From the NCBI GenBank assembly GCA_002068415.1, contig MVZM01000005.1, positions 1 to 64,000 of the forward strand: 64,000 nt of DNA, written 5' to 3'. Shown here piece by piece: positions 8,699 to 18,215 of the stretch. Within the stretch, counting starts at the first letter, position 1; each line of letters begins with the position of its first letter. A program made the position numbers and the translations under genes. The notes beneath the pieces are model-generated. The model did no database searches. It was not told the DNA's origin and was given only the letters and a program-made list of their open reading frames with translations. The stretch is from Tenericutes bacterium ADurb.BinA124. Lineage in GTDB: Bacteria; Bacillota_I; Bacilli_A; ML615J-28; CAG-698.

Positions 8699-8724
8699 TA
8701 ATAATCAAAATCAGAGGTGAAATT

Positions 8725-10212
8725 ATGGATAATCAATTAAATTTAAGCGATCAAGAGTTGGTTAGAAGAGCCAAAGCGGAAGAATTACGCAGTCGTGGCA
8801 TTGATCCCTTTGGGGCCGCTTTTACCAGAACCGCCAACTCCCAAACGATAAATGAACAATACCAAAACCACACGAAAGAGCAATTACTGGAGTTAAATGT
8901 GAAAGCCATCGTCGCGGGCCGCATTATGACCCGTCGGGTCAAAGGCAAAGCCGGTTTTATGCATATTCAGGATCGTTATGGCCAATTGCAAATTTATGTT
9001 CGCAGCGATATGCTTTCGGAAGAACAATTTGAAACTTTCAAAAAAGGTGATATCGGCGATATCGTCGGTGTTGAAGGTTTCATCATCCGGACGGATACCG
9101 GCGAATTAACCGTCAAAGCCAGCAACTACACCCATCTATCGAAAGCTTTGCGACCGCTTCCGGAAAAATTCCACGGTCTTCAAGATAAGGAAGAAGCCCG
9201 GCGCCACCGTTATGTTGATTTAATCATGAATGAAGAAGCTAAGAGAATCGCTTTTTTAAGGCCAAAAATCATCCGCGCTTTTCAAAAGTTCTTTGATCAA
9301 AAAGGATTTGTGGAAGTGGAAACCCCGATTTTACAACCCATCCTCGGCGGTGCCAATGCGCGGCCGTTCATAACGCATCACAATGCTTTAGATATGGATT
9401 TCTACTTGCGGATTGCCACCGAACTTCCTTTAAAACGCTTGATTGTCGGCGGTATGGAAGCCGTTTATGAAATCGGCAGACTATTCCGAAACGAAGGCAT
9501 GGATGCCACTCATAATCCGGAATTTACTACCGTTGAAGCTTATTTAGCTTATTCGGACATGGCCGGGATGATGGACTTAGTTGAAGAATGTTTCCGCTTT
9601 CTAACTAAAGAAGTTTTAAACAAACAAGTAATTACTTATCAAGGTCATGAACTCCGCTTTGATGTTCCCTTCCGGCGAGTGCATATGGTTGAAGCCATCA
9701 AAGAACAAACCGGCATTGACTTCTTTAAGCTAACTTCCTTGGACGAAGCAATTGACTTAGCTAATAAGCATGAAATTGAACTAACTAAACACGAACGGGC
9801 CTTTGGCCATATTGTCAATTTATTCTTTGAAAAGTATGTGGAAGATACCCTCATTCAACCAACCTTTGTTTTCGGGCATCCCTTGGAAATCAGCCCTTTA
9901 GCCAAAAAGAGTGTTGATCCGCGCTTTACCGAACGCTTTGAATTATTTATCAATAAAAAAGAATTCGCCAACGCTTTCTCGGAATTAAATGATCCGCTTG
10001 ACCAAAGAGAAAGATTTGAAAATCAAATCAAAGAAAAAGCCCTCGGAAACGAGGAAGCTGCAGAAATGGATGATGATTTTGTAAAAGCCTTGGAATACGG
10101 AATGGCTCCAACCGGCGGATTAGGCATTGGCATTGACCGCACGGTTATGTTATTAACCGGCGCCGATTCCATCCGTGATGTCTTGTTATTCCCACATATG
10201 CGACCAAAATAA
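8725..10212 (+). CDS. lysS: Lysyl-tRNA synthetase, class II
   Basis: A 495-residue enzyme that charges tRNA-Lys in the cytoplasm. The N-terminal OB-fold for anticodon binding (about 60-150, [20 protein letters not shown]) is followed by the class II catalytic domain. Motif 1 is FVEVETPIL, motif 2 contains [20 protein letters not shown], and motif 3 is [15 protein letters not shown] near the C-terminus. The length is normal for bacterial LysS. Start ATG follows AGAGGTG. It is a single-gene unit with its own promoter and a terminator shared with the converging gene. Confidence 0.98.
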   Translation: MDNQLNLSDQELVRRAKAEELRSRGIDPFGAAFTRTANSQTINEQYQNHTKEQLLELNVKAIVAGRIMTRRVKGKAGFMHIQDRYGQLQIYVRSDMLSEEQFETFKKGDIGDIVGVEGFIIRTDTGELTVKASNYTHLSKALRPLPEKFHGLQDKEEARRHRYVDLIMNEEAKRIAFLRPKIIRAFQKFFDQKGFVEVETPILQPILGGANARPFITHHNALDMDFYLRIATELPLKRLIVGGMEAVYEIGRLFRNEGMDATHNPEFTTVEAYLAYSDMAGMMDLVEECFRFLTKEVLNKQVITYQGHELRFDVPFRRVHMVEAIKEQTGIDFFKLTSLDEAIDLANKHEIELTKHERAFGHIVNLFFEKYVEDTLIQPTFVFGHPLEISPLAKKSVDPRFTERFELFINKKEFANAFSELNDPLDQRERFENQIKEKALGNEEAAEMDDDFVKALEYGMAPTGGLGIGIDRTVMLLTGADSIRDVLLFPHMRPK

Positions 10213-10237
10213 AAAACCACCACGGCGGTGGTTTTTT
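10211..10237. terminator. Bidirectional terminator between lysS and the converging gene
   Basis: AAAAAACCACC, loop ACGGC, GGTGGTTTTTT. It works in both directions and ends one base before the stop codon of the minus-strand gene. Confidence 0.88.
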
Positions 10238-10768
10238 CTATAGTTGCAGTTCTTCCACAATCATACTGAAGATTTCCATGGTCGTCATTAAACCGTCGGG
10301 AATAATCCCTTGTAAGCGAAAATCAAAATCATCAAATAGCGAAATGTCGAACGAAGTTTTGTTAATTAGTTTTTCTTCGATAATTCCGTACATTTCCCGA
10401 ATCTCTTCTTTACGCTCATCAGTTAATAAGTCTTTATCCGCTAAGGTTTCTTCCAAATCATCAAGGTAAAGTAAATAATTAATTAAGGGACTGTAGATAT
10501 TAAAACTGATTATATCATGGTGGAAATATTGCTGATAAATCATTTGTAATAGTTCCCATTGTTCATGGAAATAAGAAAAACCGGCATCGAAAATGACTTC
10601 CAGTTCTTCATCAATGCGGGAGTGCTCCCTCACCAGCTGATCAACATAGTCTAAAACCAATAATACATCACTGATGCGCTCATAAAGGAGGGATTGATTA
10701 TCCTTTAATAACTTTATCAAGTTTTCGTTTTGTTTTCGATAGGCCCGATAGTCATCGGTATTAATCAT
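10238..10768 (-). CDS. Conserved-looking helical protein, function unknown
   Basis: A 176-residue acidic, mostly helical protein without membrane segments or recognised motifs. It starts MINTDDYRAYRKQ and is rich in Leu, Glu and Asp. It overlaps the upstream membrane protein gene by 8 bases, so the two are translated together. The tight coupling suggests a joint function with that YcxB-like protein, but I do not recognise the family. Confidence 0.6.
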   Translation of the reverse strand: MINTDDYRAYRKQNENLIKLLKDNQSLLYERISDVLLVLDYVDQLVREHSRIDEELEVIFDAGFSYFHEQWELLQMIYQQYFHHDIISFNIYSPLINYLLYLDDLEETLADKDLLTDERKEEIREMYGIIEEKLINKTSFDISLFDDFDFRLQGIIPDGLMTTMEIFSMIVEELQL

Positions 10769-11321
10769 GGCTTTTTTCCTTATACATTTTGCGGAAGTTC
10801 GGTTGTCCTTTTTTGTTTTTAGGGAAGTTTTGATTAATTAATTTACGGAATAATTCCACTCCGCCTTCCGTAATATCATCCTTCACAATCACCAGTCCAT
10901 GCTCTTTATCAATATAGAAGAAAAAACAATCCTTCATTTCATAGGCGCTTTCAAAGTTCTCCCATCCCAAAACAACTTTGTTTTCCTGCCCTTCAATGAT
11001 TCTCACAATTTTGGCTTTCGTAAACTCCAAGATTTCCAAGCTTTCGCCCCGCTCTTTCTTTATTTGTTTTACAATTTGAAAAACTCTTCCAAAGAGGAAA
11101 ACCGGAATCATTAAAAAAATCAGCACCGCAAAACTCCAGGAAATCATTAAATTGGTGACCGTAGCCGCATCATCAAGGGTATTTTGAATCGCTAAATAAA
11201 GGGCAAAGGCTCCGGCCAACAAATAGAAATAAACCGTTGCTCCTTTACGGAACATGTGGAAATAATAAAACTTCTTATGAAACTGTGGCTTATACTTGCT
11301 TTTTACAACGACTTTATCCAT
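10761..11321 (-). CDS. YcxB-like membrane protein
   Basis: A 186-residue protein with a basic N-terminus, two membrane segments (about 31-47 and 60-84), and a cytoplasmic C-terminal domain. That domain, including ILEFTKAKIVRII, LGWENFESAYEMKDCFFFYI and a run on to FRKLIN, has the layout of YcxB-like C-terminal domains, which are small beta-sandwich domains of unknown role. It is the first gene of a two-gene minus-strand unit and is divergent from hslO. Confidence 0.65.
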   Translation of the reverse strand: MDKVVVKSKYKPQFHKKFYYFHMFRKGATVYFYLLAGAFALYLAIQNTLDDAATVTNLMISWSFAVLIFLMIPVFLFGRVFQIVKQIKKERGESLEILEFTKAKIVRIIEGQENKVVLGWENFESAYEMKDCFFFYIDKEHGLVIVKDDITEGGVELFRKLINQNFPKNKKGQPNFRKMYKEKSHD

Positions 11322-11404
11322 ATTCTTCTCGCTTCTTCTTTTTAAGTATTATACCATAGAACTAATCATTAATAAACTATTTTCCTATGTTTTTTCCTAA
11401 CTTG

Positions 11405-11413
11405 TGCTATAAT
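11405..11413 (+). promoter_or_regulatory. Extended -10 promoter of hslO
   Basis: TGCTATAAT, 20 bases above the hslO start codon and just before the ribosome site CAGGTGAGG. The -35 is poor. Confidence 0.6.
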
Positions 11414-11433
11414 ATACGGCAGGTGAGGTTTAT

Positions 11434-12303
11434 ATGGATTATTTATTAAAAGCCCTAATTTGTGATAAGCGGGTCCGGGTTTATCTGGGAAAAACAACGG
11501 CGATTGTTAATGATGCCATTATCATTCATGACTTGTGGCCGAGTGCCGCCTCCGTTATGGGAAAAGCTCTAACTATGGGGGTTATCATGGGCGCAATGCT
11601 CAAAGGTAAGGAAGCCTTAACGATTAAACTAAACGGAAACGGCCCTATCGGCAATGTCGTTGTTGATGGTAACGCCTATGGTGAAGTTCGCGGTTATGTC
11701 GATTATCCCCATGTCCATTTTTCTAAACAAGATGCTTTGGATGATAAAGCAACCCTCGGTGATAATGGGCATCTGGATGTTATCAAAGATTTACAACTTA
11801 AAGATTTGTTTGTTTCGAGCGTCCCTTTACAGTCCGGACAACTGGCAAACGATTTTGCTTATTACTTTACCAAAAGTGAACAAACACCGTCCTTAATCAG
11901 TTTGGGAATTACCATCAAAGAAGACAATACGGCTTCTGTCAGTGGCGGTTTGTTGGTCCAATTATTACCCGACGCCTTGGAAGAAGATATCGTTTACTTG
12001 GAAAGTAAAACCGCAGTTTTAAAAAACTTTTCCCAATTACTTAAGCAATACGAACGCTTGGAAGATTTGCTTGATTATCTGTTTGATCATAAGGTCACCA
12101 TTTTGGAAACCCTCCCTGTCACTTATGCCTGCCATTGTTCCAAAGAGCATTTTTCCAGGGGCATCGCTACTTTGGGGGCTGAAGAAATCGATAAGATTAT
12201 CCACGAAGACCATCAAGCAGAAATCATCTGCCATTATTGTAAAACTCCTTATCTTTATAACATAGATGACTTGGAAAGCATTAAGAAAGGATTAAAAAAA
12301 TGA
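11434..12303 (+). CDS. hslO: Redox-regulated chaperone Hsp33
   Basis: A 289-residue cytoplasmic holdase that is activated by oxidation. It has the N-terminal substrate-binding domain (KALICDKRVRVYL, MGAMLKGKEALTIKLNGNGP) and the C-terminal zinc switch with four cysteines: CHC near residue 233 and CHYC near 265-268. These bind zinc when reduced. The spacing and length are normal. The stop overlaps the start of the M42 peptidase gene by ATGA, so the two are translationally coupled. Confidence 0.96.
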   Translation: MDYLLKALICDKRVRVYLGKTTAIVNDAIIIHDLWPSAASVMGKALTMGVIMGAMLKGKEALTIKLNGNGPIGNVVVDGNAYGEVRGYVDYPHVHFSKQDALDDKATLGDNGHLDVIKDLQLKDLFVSSVPLQSGQLANDFAYYFTKSEQTPSLISLGITIKEDNTASVSGGLLVQLLPDALEEDIVYLESKTAVLKNFSQLLKQYERLEDLLDYLFDHKVTILETLPVTYACHCSKEHFSRGIATLGAEEIDKIIHEDHQAEIICHYCKTPYLYNIDDLESIKKGLKK

Positions 12304-13310
12304 ACATTTTAGCTTTTGCAAAACAAATCTTAGAAATCCCCAGCCCCAGCGGCTATACCAAAAACGTTATTAACTTTTTAAAGAAACATTGTGAAAAGGA
12401 AGGCTTCCAGCACCATCTTACGCAAAAAGGCAATCTCATTATCCAATTTCCGGGCCTTGATCAATATCGCCTTGGCCTCAGTGCCCATGTTGACACTTTA
12501 GGAGCGATGGTCAAATCGATTGCTGCCGACGGCACTTTAAAGTTTTCGGTTATTGGCGGACCATTGCTTCCGACTTACGACGGTGAGTATTGTTATATTC
12601 TAACGAGAAGCGGCAAGCAGTTTACGGGAACCTTTCTATCCAATGCGCCGGCGACCCATGTTTACAAAGAAGCTTCAACCATGCCCCGCACTCAGGACAC
12701 GATGCATATTCGCCTAGATGCCAAAGTGAAAAACAAAAGCGATGTGGAAAAACTGGGCATTGGGCCCGGTGATTTTATCGCCCTTGACCCGAAAACCGTG
12801 ATTACGGAATCAGGGTTCATTAAATCCCGTTTTTTAGATGACAAAATCAGTGTCGCCATTTTGTTTGCTTTAATGGACCACATTAAAAAAACCAAGATGG
12901 TTTTAAAACATTCTCTAAGTATCATTATCTCGACCTATGAAGAAGTTGGTCACGGTGCTGCTTCCATCCCTGATTTGGATGAAATGATTGCTGTTGATAT
13001 GGGATGTATCGGTGATGATTTAAGTTGTACGGAATATGATGTTTCCATTTGCGCCAAGGACTCGTTCAGCCCCTATGATTTCGATATCACCAACAATCTA
13101 GTGGCGATTGCTAAAAAAGAAAAATTATCCTTTGCTTTAGATATTTATCCGTATTACGGCTCCGACGTTTCAGCCGCTTTAAGAAGCGGCAACAACCTCA
13201 AAGGCGGTCTTGTGGGTCCGGGTGTGAGTGCTTCCCACGGCATGGAACGAACTCATGAAGATGCCGTCAACAACACTTTGAAATTACTGATTGCTTATTT
13301 ACAAGCCTAA
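12300..13310 (+). CDS. M42-family aminopeptidase
   Basis: A 336-residue cytosolic metallo-aminopeptidase of the M42 (PepA/FrvX/YsdC) family. The dinuclear metal ligands and catalytic acids are visible in order: LSAHVDTLGA (His, Asp), FLDDKISVAIL (Asp), STYEEVGHGAA (catalytic and ligand Glu), AVDMGCIGDD (Asp) and the terminal ASHGMERTHEDA (His). These enzymes trim N-terminal residues from peptides and often form dodecamers. Translation is coupled to hslO by the ATGA overlap. Confidence 0.93.
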   Translation: MNILAFAKQILEIPSPSGYTKNVINFLKKHCEKEGFQHHLTQKGNLIIQFPGLDQYRLGLSAHVDTLGAMVKSIAADGTLKFSVIGGPLLPTYDGEYCYILTRSGKQFTGTFLSNAPATHVYKEASTMPRTQDTMHIRLDAKVKNKSDVEKLGIGPGDFIALDPKTVITESGFIKSRFLDDKISVAILFALMDHIKKTKMVLKHSLSIIISTYEEVGHGAASIPDLDEMIAVDMGCIGDDLSCTEYDVSICAKDSFSPYDFDITNNLVAIAKKEKLSFALDIYPYYGSDVSAALRSGNNLKGGLVGPGVSASHGMERTHEDAVNNTLKLLIAYLQA

Positions 13311-13312
13311 TG

Positions 13313-13347
13313 AAAAACCTCTTAAAGACAAATTTAAGAGGTTTTTT
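13313..13347. terminator. Bidirectional terminator between the M42 gene and maf
   Basis: AAAAACCTCTTAAA, loop GACAAA, TTTAAGAGGTTTTTT. The maf stop codon (13334-13336) lies inside the 3' half of the hairpin, so one hairpin serves both converging genes. Confidence 0.88.
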
Positions 13348-13900
13348 GATTGAACTTTTGTAATTCACGATATAAACGGTTTAAAGGAAGACCCATGACA
13401 TTATAATAATCGCCCCTGATTTTCTTTACATATTTTCCAAAGAAACCTTGAATGGCATAAGCACCGGCTTTGTCATAGGCTTCGCCCATCATAATGTATT
13501 GATTAATTTCTTCTTCTGACAGTTTATCAATCGAAACTTCGGTTTTCACAACAAACACTTTCTTTTTAGCACCGAGGCGTAGATATACTCCGGTCAAAAC
13601 ATTATGGGTTCGACCGGATAAAGTTTGTAACATCGCTTGGGCTTCTAGCGGATTATGGGGTTTTCCCAAGATTAATTCATCCAAACAAACAATCGTATCG
13701 GCACAAATAACCAAATCTTTTGGATGTCTGGAAAAAACATCCTCCCCTTTTAAGATGGCCATTTGCATCACATAATCTTGCGGATTTTGATATTCTTTCA
13801 CAACTTCGGCGACTGTCGATTCATCAACAATAAAACTAATCCCGCATTGTTGCAAAAGCTCTTTGCGGCGGGGGGATTTGGATCCAAGAACAATCTTCAT
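13334..13900 (-). CDS. maf: Maf-type nucleoside triphosphate pyrophosphatase
   Basis: A 188-residue Maf/HAM1-fold protein that hydrolyses non-canonical or pyrimidine NTPs to monophosphates, protecting nucleic acids. Typical signatures are LGSKSPRRKELLQQCGI at the N-terminus, VICADTIVCLDE (metal-binding Asp) and LSGRTHNVLTGV. Length is normal. It follows the BadF-type kinase gene by two bases and is the last gene of the operon. Confidence 0.95.
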   Translation of the reverse strand: MKIVLGSKSPRRKELLQQCGISFIVDESTVAEVVKEYQNPQDYVMQMAILKGEDVFSRHPKDLVICADTIVCLDELILGKPHNPLEAQAMLQTLSGRTHNVLTGVYLRLGAKKKVFVVKTEVSIDKLSEEEINQYIMMGEAYDKAGAYAIQGFFGKYVKKIRGDYYNVMGLPLNRLYRELQKFNQKTS

Positions 13901-13902
13901 AA

Positions 13903-14913
13903 TTAGCCCTGCTTATTCAGTTGCTCCAAAACATTATTAATGATAAGCTGTCGAAGCTTGGCAGGGGGAAATTCCCCACTAGCCAGTTCCATGGCCCAAA
14001 TAATGGCGCCGGTGGCCGGTGGAGCCGTTAAGGTGATAATCTCGATATCTCTTTTAGTTAATTCTAAAACTTTCTTTTGGAAGGCTTCATACATCAGCGG
14101 TGATGCTCCCTTAACCCAAACACTTCCCGCCAACACGATTTCAACAGTTCCGATAAAATCTAAATTGCTGATACAACCGGAAACGGACCGAGCCAAATTT
14201 TCACCGATTTGTTTTAAAATCTCCTGGCTGACCAAGTCGCCTTTTTGGGCTTCCGAAAAGACCGCCAAAGTTAGGGCGTTATAGTCAATACTACGGGCTA
14301 AAAGATGGGCACTGATGGCATCCATCAAATAGTATTTATCGGTAACTTTCAATAAATCCATTACGATGGGGGAGAGTGTTGTTGGTTTTCCGAAGCGGTA
14401 CTGTTCATCGTAACAACTGCGGATGGCCATGCGGGCAATGTAAAAACCGCCGGCTTCATCGCCAACAATACTGCCGATACCACCAACTTGCAAATACGAA
14501 CCGAAAGAATCAATGCCGCCGCATGATGTTCCGGCTCCGTTAATCGAACAAACGCCATAACCTTTGGAAGTCGCCGCTTTAATCGGTAAAAAGGAATCAT
14601 TGACTACTTTAAAGTTGGCAAATCCTAAATCGGCCACCACTTTTTCCATATTGCTTTTCTGAACGGGAGTATCAACCCCGGCCAAACCGAAAACGGCAGC
14701 GCTTATTTCCGATGCTTTTAAAGCGTTACGAAAAAAGAAAACATCTAAATTCTTTTTCAGGGCATTAAAAGCGCCCTGATAACTATCTTTAAACTGTTCA
14801 TGACTGCAGGTTGGTCCACGATGAAAATCTAAAAAATTACCGTCGGTATCAAACAAAAAGAAATCGGTTTTGGAGTTACCGCCGTCAACACCTAAAATTA
14901 ATTTTTTCATCAT
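13903..14913 (-). CDS. BadF/NAGK-type sugar kinase
   Basis: A 336-residue kinase of the BadF/BadG/BcrA/BcrD ATPase family (ASKHA fold), the family of N-acetylglucosamine and N-acetylmuramate kinases. Motifs: phosphate 1 loop LGVDGGNSKTDFFLFD, a catalytic Asp region AAVFGLAGVDTP, and GAGTSCGG followed by a second glycine-rich loop GGIGSIVGDEAGG. The start sits at the stop of the GH4 gene (ATGATG after AAGGAG), so the two are coupled. The pairing suggests that it phosphorylates a sugar released by, or feeding, the GH4 glycosidase. An amino sugar is a reasonable but unproven guess. Confidence 0.85.
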   Translation of the reverse strand: MMKKLILGVDGGNSKTDFFLFDTDGNFLDFHRGPTCSHEQFKDSYQGAFNALKKNLDVFFFRNALKASEISAAVFGLAGVDTPVQKSNMEKVVADLGFANFKVVNDSFLPIKAATSKGYGVCSINGAGTSCGGIDSFGSYLQVGGIGSIVGDEAGGFYIARMAIRSCYDEQYRFGKPTTLSPIVMDLLKVTDKYYLMDAISAHLLARSIDYNALTLAVFSEAQKGDLVSQEILKQIGENLARSVSGCISNLDFIGTVEIVLAGSVWVKGASPLMYEAFQKKVLELTKRDIEIITLTAPPATGAIIWAMELASGEFPPAKLRQLIINNVLEQLNKQG

Positions 14914-16199
14914 TTTTTCTCCTTAAAAAACTGCGGCAAAAACTCCTTATGCGCTTGCTTCAACTCTTGAAAGCACGGATAAGCTTTTTTATAATCAAAC
15001 ACTAAAGGATTAATGAGAAGAGCGCGCATGGCTTCGTCTTCATCACCGCTAATGGCGGCTTTAACGGCATGTTTTTCATAAGCTTTCATCATCAGCATAT
15101 ATTCTTTAATATGCTCATTATCAAAGTGGGCAGGAATGGGATGGGCGCCGTTTTTATCAATAACCGCACTGATTTCCACGGCATCGCTATCAGCCATAAA
15201 GGGAATCGCTCCTTTGTTTAGGGTGTTAACCACCTGAATATCGCCTTTATCGTTATAAATGGAATCCACTAAATTAATTGCCACTTCGGAATAACGAGCC
15301 CCCCCACGTTTAGACAATAATTCCGGTTTCACATGCAAAGCTTCATTGGCATATATTTCCAACAATTGTTCTTCTATTTCGCTGACAACTTCACCTCGTG
15401 TCTGTTTGGCTTCTTTGGCTTTTTGCAGTTTGGCATCTTTAAAATAATAATATTCTAAATAAGACGACGGAATCGCTTTGATGGTGCGAATTAAGTCCGC
15501 CGAAAAACCGCTGGCAGGAATGTTTTTCATCGCTTCACTGTTTAAACCGGCCGCTATTGCCGTTTGTAAATAATCTTGTTTTTGGTCAGTAATCGCCGTA
15601 ATCCAGGTTAAGTGATTTAAACCGACATATTCCACTGAAGCATTGGGTAAATTTAAGCGTTTTTTAACGCTGTCAATCATATTAATGGGCACATTGCATA
15701 GTCCCAACATCTTGATGTTGGTATAATTTAAGACTGCTTCACAAATCATTCCGGAAGGATTGGAAAAGTTAATTAACCACGCTTCCGGGCATAATTGTTC
15801 CATTTTCCTAACAATATCCAAAATAACGGGGATGGTGCGCATCCCTTTAAAGAAACCACCGATGCCATTTGTCTCCTGCCCAATTAAATCGTATTTAAGG
15901 GGGATTTTTTCATCGAGAATGCGGGCTGGCAGTTTTCCCACCCTAATTTGAGCTAACACAAAATCGGCGTTTACAAGCGAATTTTCCAAGGACTTGCTTA
16001 ACACCACTTGGCAATCAAGCCCGGCAGCTTTAATCATCCGCTCACAAAGTCCACCGACAATTTTAAGCTTGCGATCATCAATGTCCATTAAATATAATTC
16101 ACCTAAGGGCAAAGAATCCTTTTTGTTAATTAAGCCTTCAATCAATTCCGGCGAATAAGTGCTTCCTGCCCCAATTAGGGCAATTTTTAGTTTTTTCAT
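14910..16199 (-). CDS. GH4 glycosidase (6-phospho-beta-glucosidase type)
   Basis: A 429-residue member of glycoside hydrolase family 4, which uses NAD and a divalent metal in an oxidation-elimination mechanism. The NAD-binding loop is IALIGAGSTYSPELIEGLI, the family motif NFSNPSGMICEAV is present, and the metal ligands are the Cys of LGLCNVPINMID and the His of GLNHLTWI. The sequence style (QETNGIGGFFKGMRTIPV) is closest to 6-phospho-beta-glucosidases (LicH/CelF/BglT). It has no signal peptide, so it acts in the cytoplasm on phosphorylated sugars. No PTS genes are adjacent. Confidence 0.92.
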   Translation of the reverse strand: MKKLKIALIGAGSTYSPELIEGLINKKDSLPLGELYLMDIDDRKLKIVGGLCERMIKAAGLDCQVVLSKSLENSLVNADFVLAQIRVGKLPARILDEKIPLKYDLIGQETNGIGGFFKGMRTIPVILDIVRKMEQLCPEAWLINFSNPSGMICEAVLNYTNIKMLGLCNVPINMIDSVKKRLNLPNASVEYVGLNHLTWITAITDQKQDYLQTAIAAGLNSEAMKNIPASGFSADLIRTIKAIPSSYLEYYYFKDAKLQKAKEAKQTRGEVVSEIEEQLLEIYANEALHVKPELLSKRGGARYSEVAINLVDSIYNDKGDIQVVNTLNKGAIPFMADSDAVEISAVIDKNGAHPIPAHFDNEHIKEYMLMMKAYEKHAVKAAISGDEDEAMRALLINPLVFDYKKAYPCFQELKQAHKEFLPQFFKEKK

Positions 16200-16213
16200 A
16201 TTGTTCCTCCTTG

Positions 16214-17260
16214 TTAATCTCGATAACCCATATCTTTTAAAACATGATAGAGTAATTCGGGGTCATCGGTCATAATGACATCCACCCCTAGTTCAATCAA
16301 ATGACGCATAGTTGCTTCATCGTTAATAGTCCAATACTGAACGGAAATATTGCGACGGTGGGCACGGTTAATATATGTTTTTTTATCTAATTTAATGTTT
16401 ATATTAAAGGCTTTCCGACTGGTCGGAATCTGCAAGCAAACAAAGTTCGAATTATCCAATAAATTAACACCCAACATTTGGGTTAAAACAAATTTGGTAA
16501 CTTCGCCAACACTTCCACCTCGTAACAGTTTGGGGTAAGTCGTTTTTAAATAAGCTTCAATTTCATCATGGAAGGTGCCGACGACAACACGATTAACTAA
16601 ATCCGTCCCGGGATAGCGCTTAGTATCATTAAGGATGCTGTTTAAAACATCGCAAGCCTTTTTCCCAGTTTCGCCCCCATTTTTGATTTCGACCGAAAAC
16701 AATAAATCAAGATTATAATAAGCATCAAAGACTTCGTCGATGGTGGCGATTTGCAAGCGGTTGGCAGCAATCACTTCCCGCCGGTCGGCTTGAAGCGGAG
16801 CAACTAAATTTTCATAGGGACGGTTATTGTTTTTATCTTTAAAAGCATAGCCGTAGTTAAACAAGCGTAATTCCGATAAGCTATGGTCGCCGACCAAATA
16901 CTCGGCATTGGAACCGGTAACTAATTCAACATCGCTCACCGCATTAATCGATAAATTATGGATGACTACTAAGCGATTATCTTTGGTCAGGACTAAATCC
17001 AGTTCCAGCATTTCAATGTGAAACCGATTAATCGCATCATCAAAGGCGAGAAAGGTGTTTTCGGGATTGAGTTTTTTACCACCACGGTGGGCGGCAATCA
17101 TCGGTCCTTTCCCTTTATCGACGATAAAAGGATTATCGGCCATTGCTTTCGCCGGAGGAATGATTGCGAAAACCGTCCAAATCCAAGCCACGGATAAAAT
17201 AATAATTATCATAATTCTTAATCCGCGACATTTCCAAATTTTTAAGAATGCTTTTTTCAT
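16214..17260 (-). CDS. Membrane-anchored glycerophosphodiester phosphodiesterase
   Basis: A 348-residue GDPD-family phosphodiesterase. The ATG at 17260 is used because AGGAGA lies 8 bases upstream; an earlier start at 17284 lacks one. Residues about 14-34 are a membrane anchor, so the catalytic domain is probably outside. The conserved start of the TIM barrel is MIAAHRGGKKLNPENTFLAF, followed by ELDLVLTKDNRLVVIHN (metal and catalytic acids and His), with VEIKNG and the closing YWTINDEATM, MTDDPELL. It would release glycerol-3-phosphate from glycerophosphodiesters or teichoic-acid-related material. It is the first gene of the GH4/kinase/maf run. Confidence 0.92.
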   Translation of the reverse strand: MKKAFLKIWKCRGLRIMIIIILSVAWIWTVFAIIPPAKAMADNPFIVDKGKGPMIAAHRGGKKLNPENTFLAFDDAINRFHIEMLELDLVLTKDNRLVVIHNLSINAVSDVELVTGSNAEYLVGDHSLSELRLFNYGYAFKDKNNNRPYENLVAPLQADRREVIAANRLQIATIDEVFDAYYNLDLLFSVEIKNGGETGKKACDVLNSILNDTKRYPGTDLVNRVVVGTFHDEIEAYLKTTYPKLLRGGSVGEVTKFVLTQMLGVNLLDNSNFVCLQIPTSRKAFNINIKLDKKTYINRAHRRNISVQYWTINDEATMRHLIELGVDVIMTDDPELLYHVLKDMGYRD

Positions 17261-17463
17261 CTTTTTTTCTCCTGATATTATCATAGCACAAATAAAATAA
17301 TAATTAAAGAATAATCATGGAAATGAAAAAGTGTTCGTGTCCATATTCTCATAGACACGAACATCCCGAACAATTAAAAACACTTTTCCATAACTTGATG
17401 CATTCTAAACATTGTTTTTGTCATAGACAAAACCATATTTTAAAAATAGCAAGTCCAATGCTT

Positions 17464-18215
17464 TTATAAATCCAGTCGCAATTCTTTCTTATATATCATT
17501 CCACATAACGCCAAAACAGCAAGAATATAAAACAGCACCAGAAAATAAAAGGGTAATTGATAATAACTGATGTCATTTACTTGGGCATTAATAAAAACAA
17601 AATATAGTTTTACCTTCGCCCTTACTGTATCATTATTAAGCAGTAATGAAATTAAACGATAGATTCCTAGCAATCCAAAATAACAACTAATGGCTAGAAA
17701 ACCACCGCAATAAGTGTTCTTCACCAGTCTTTTAAAAAACACAGCCAGAAAGCCTAAGTTAAGACCAACCATTAAATTAAGAATCATTTTCGAAACAAAA
17801 TAGTTATAAGTTTTGATACTTCTGGCTTTCCCGTGGCTAATGACTAAAACATTTGTGGATCCACCGTTCTTTGATCTCAATAAAGCGATTACGGTGATTG
17901 TAAGAACAAGAATAACAGTAACAATTACAAAAAAGATGGCTTTTCCAATCGTGATTTCACTTCTTTTTAGTTTGGCTTGCATCAGGTTCTTAATATGACC
18001 ATTATCATAATCGGAAACACAAATCCTGAGTCCTAAAACAATGCTGAGAGCAGCGATTAAGTAAAAACTAATCTGACCAAGAATGATCATAAAAACGCCG
18101 TTTTCATAAATTAAGAATTCCGCATCAATACTGAATAAACCGCATAGATTGGCAACAATAAAGAAAGCTTTTTATTGCTATGGAATTTACGGCATTCAAA
18201 AATAAAAGTTTTCAT
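17464..18215 (-). pseudogene. ABC-2 type permease, frameshifted
   Basis: The gene begins at 18215 with MKTFIFECRKFHSNKK, and its ATG overlaps the TGA of the ATPase gene. The frame then runs into a stop. The true continuation (AFFIVANLCGLF, then a six-segment membrane protein to 17464) is in another frame. Adding one A to the A-run on the minus strand near 18167-18172 restores a single frame, so a one-base deletion is the likely lesion. The product would be the membrane subunit of the ABC exporter encoded with the preceding gene. A sequencing error in the homopolymer is possible but would not explain the stop in the partner gene. Confidence 0.8.

Noticed and set aside
8664-8724. T-box or lysine riboswitch before lysS
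   Set aside because: Only 26 bases separate the promoter -10 from the start codon, too short for either leader.
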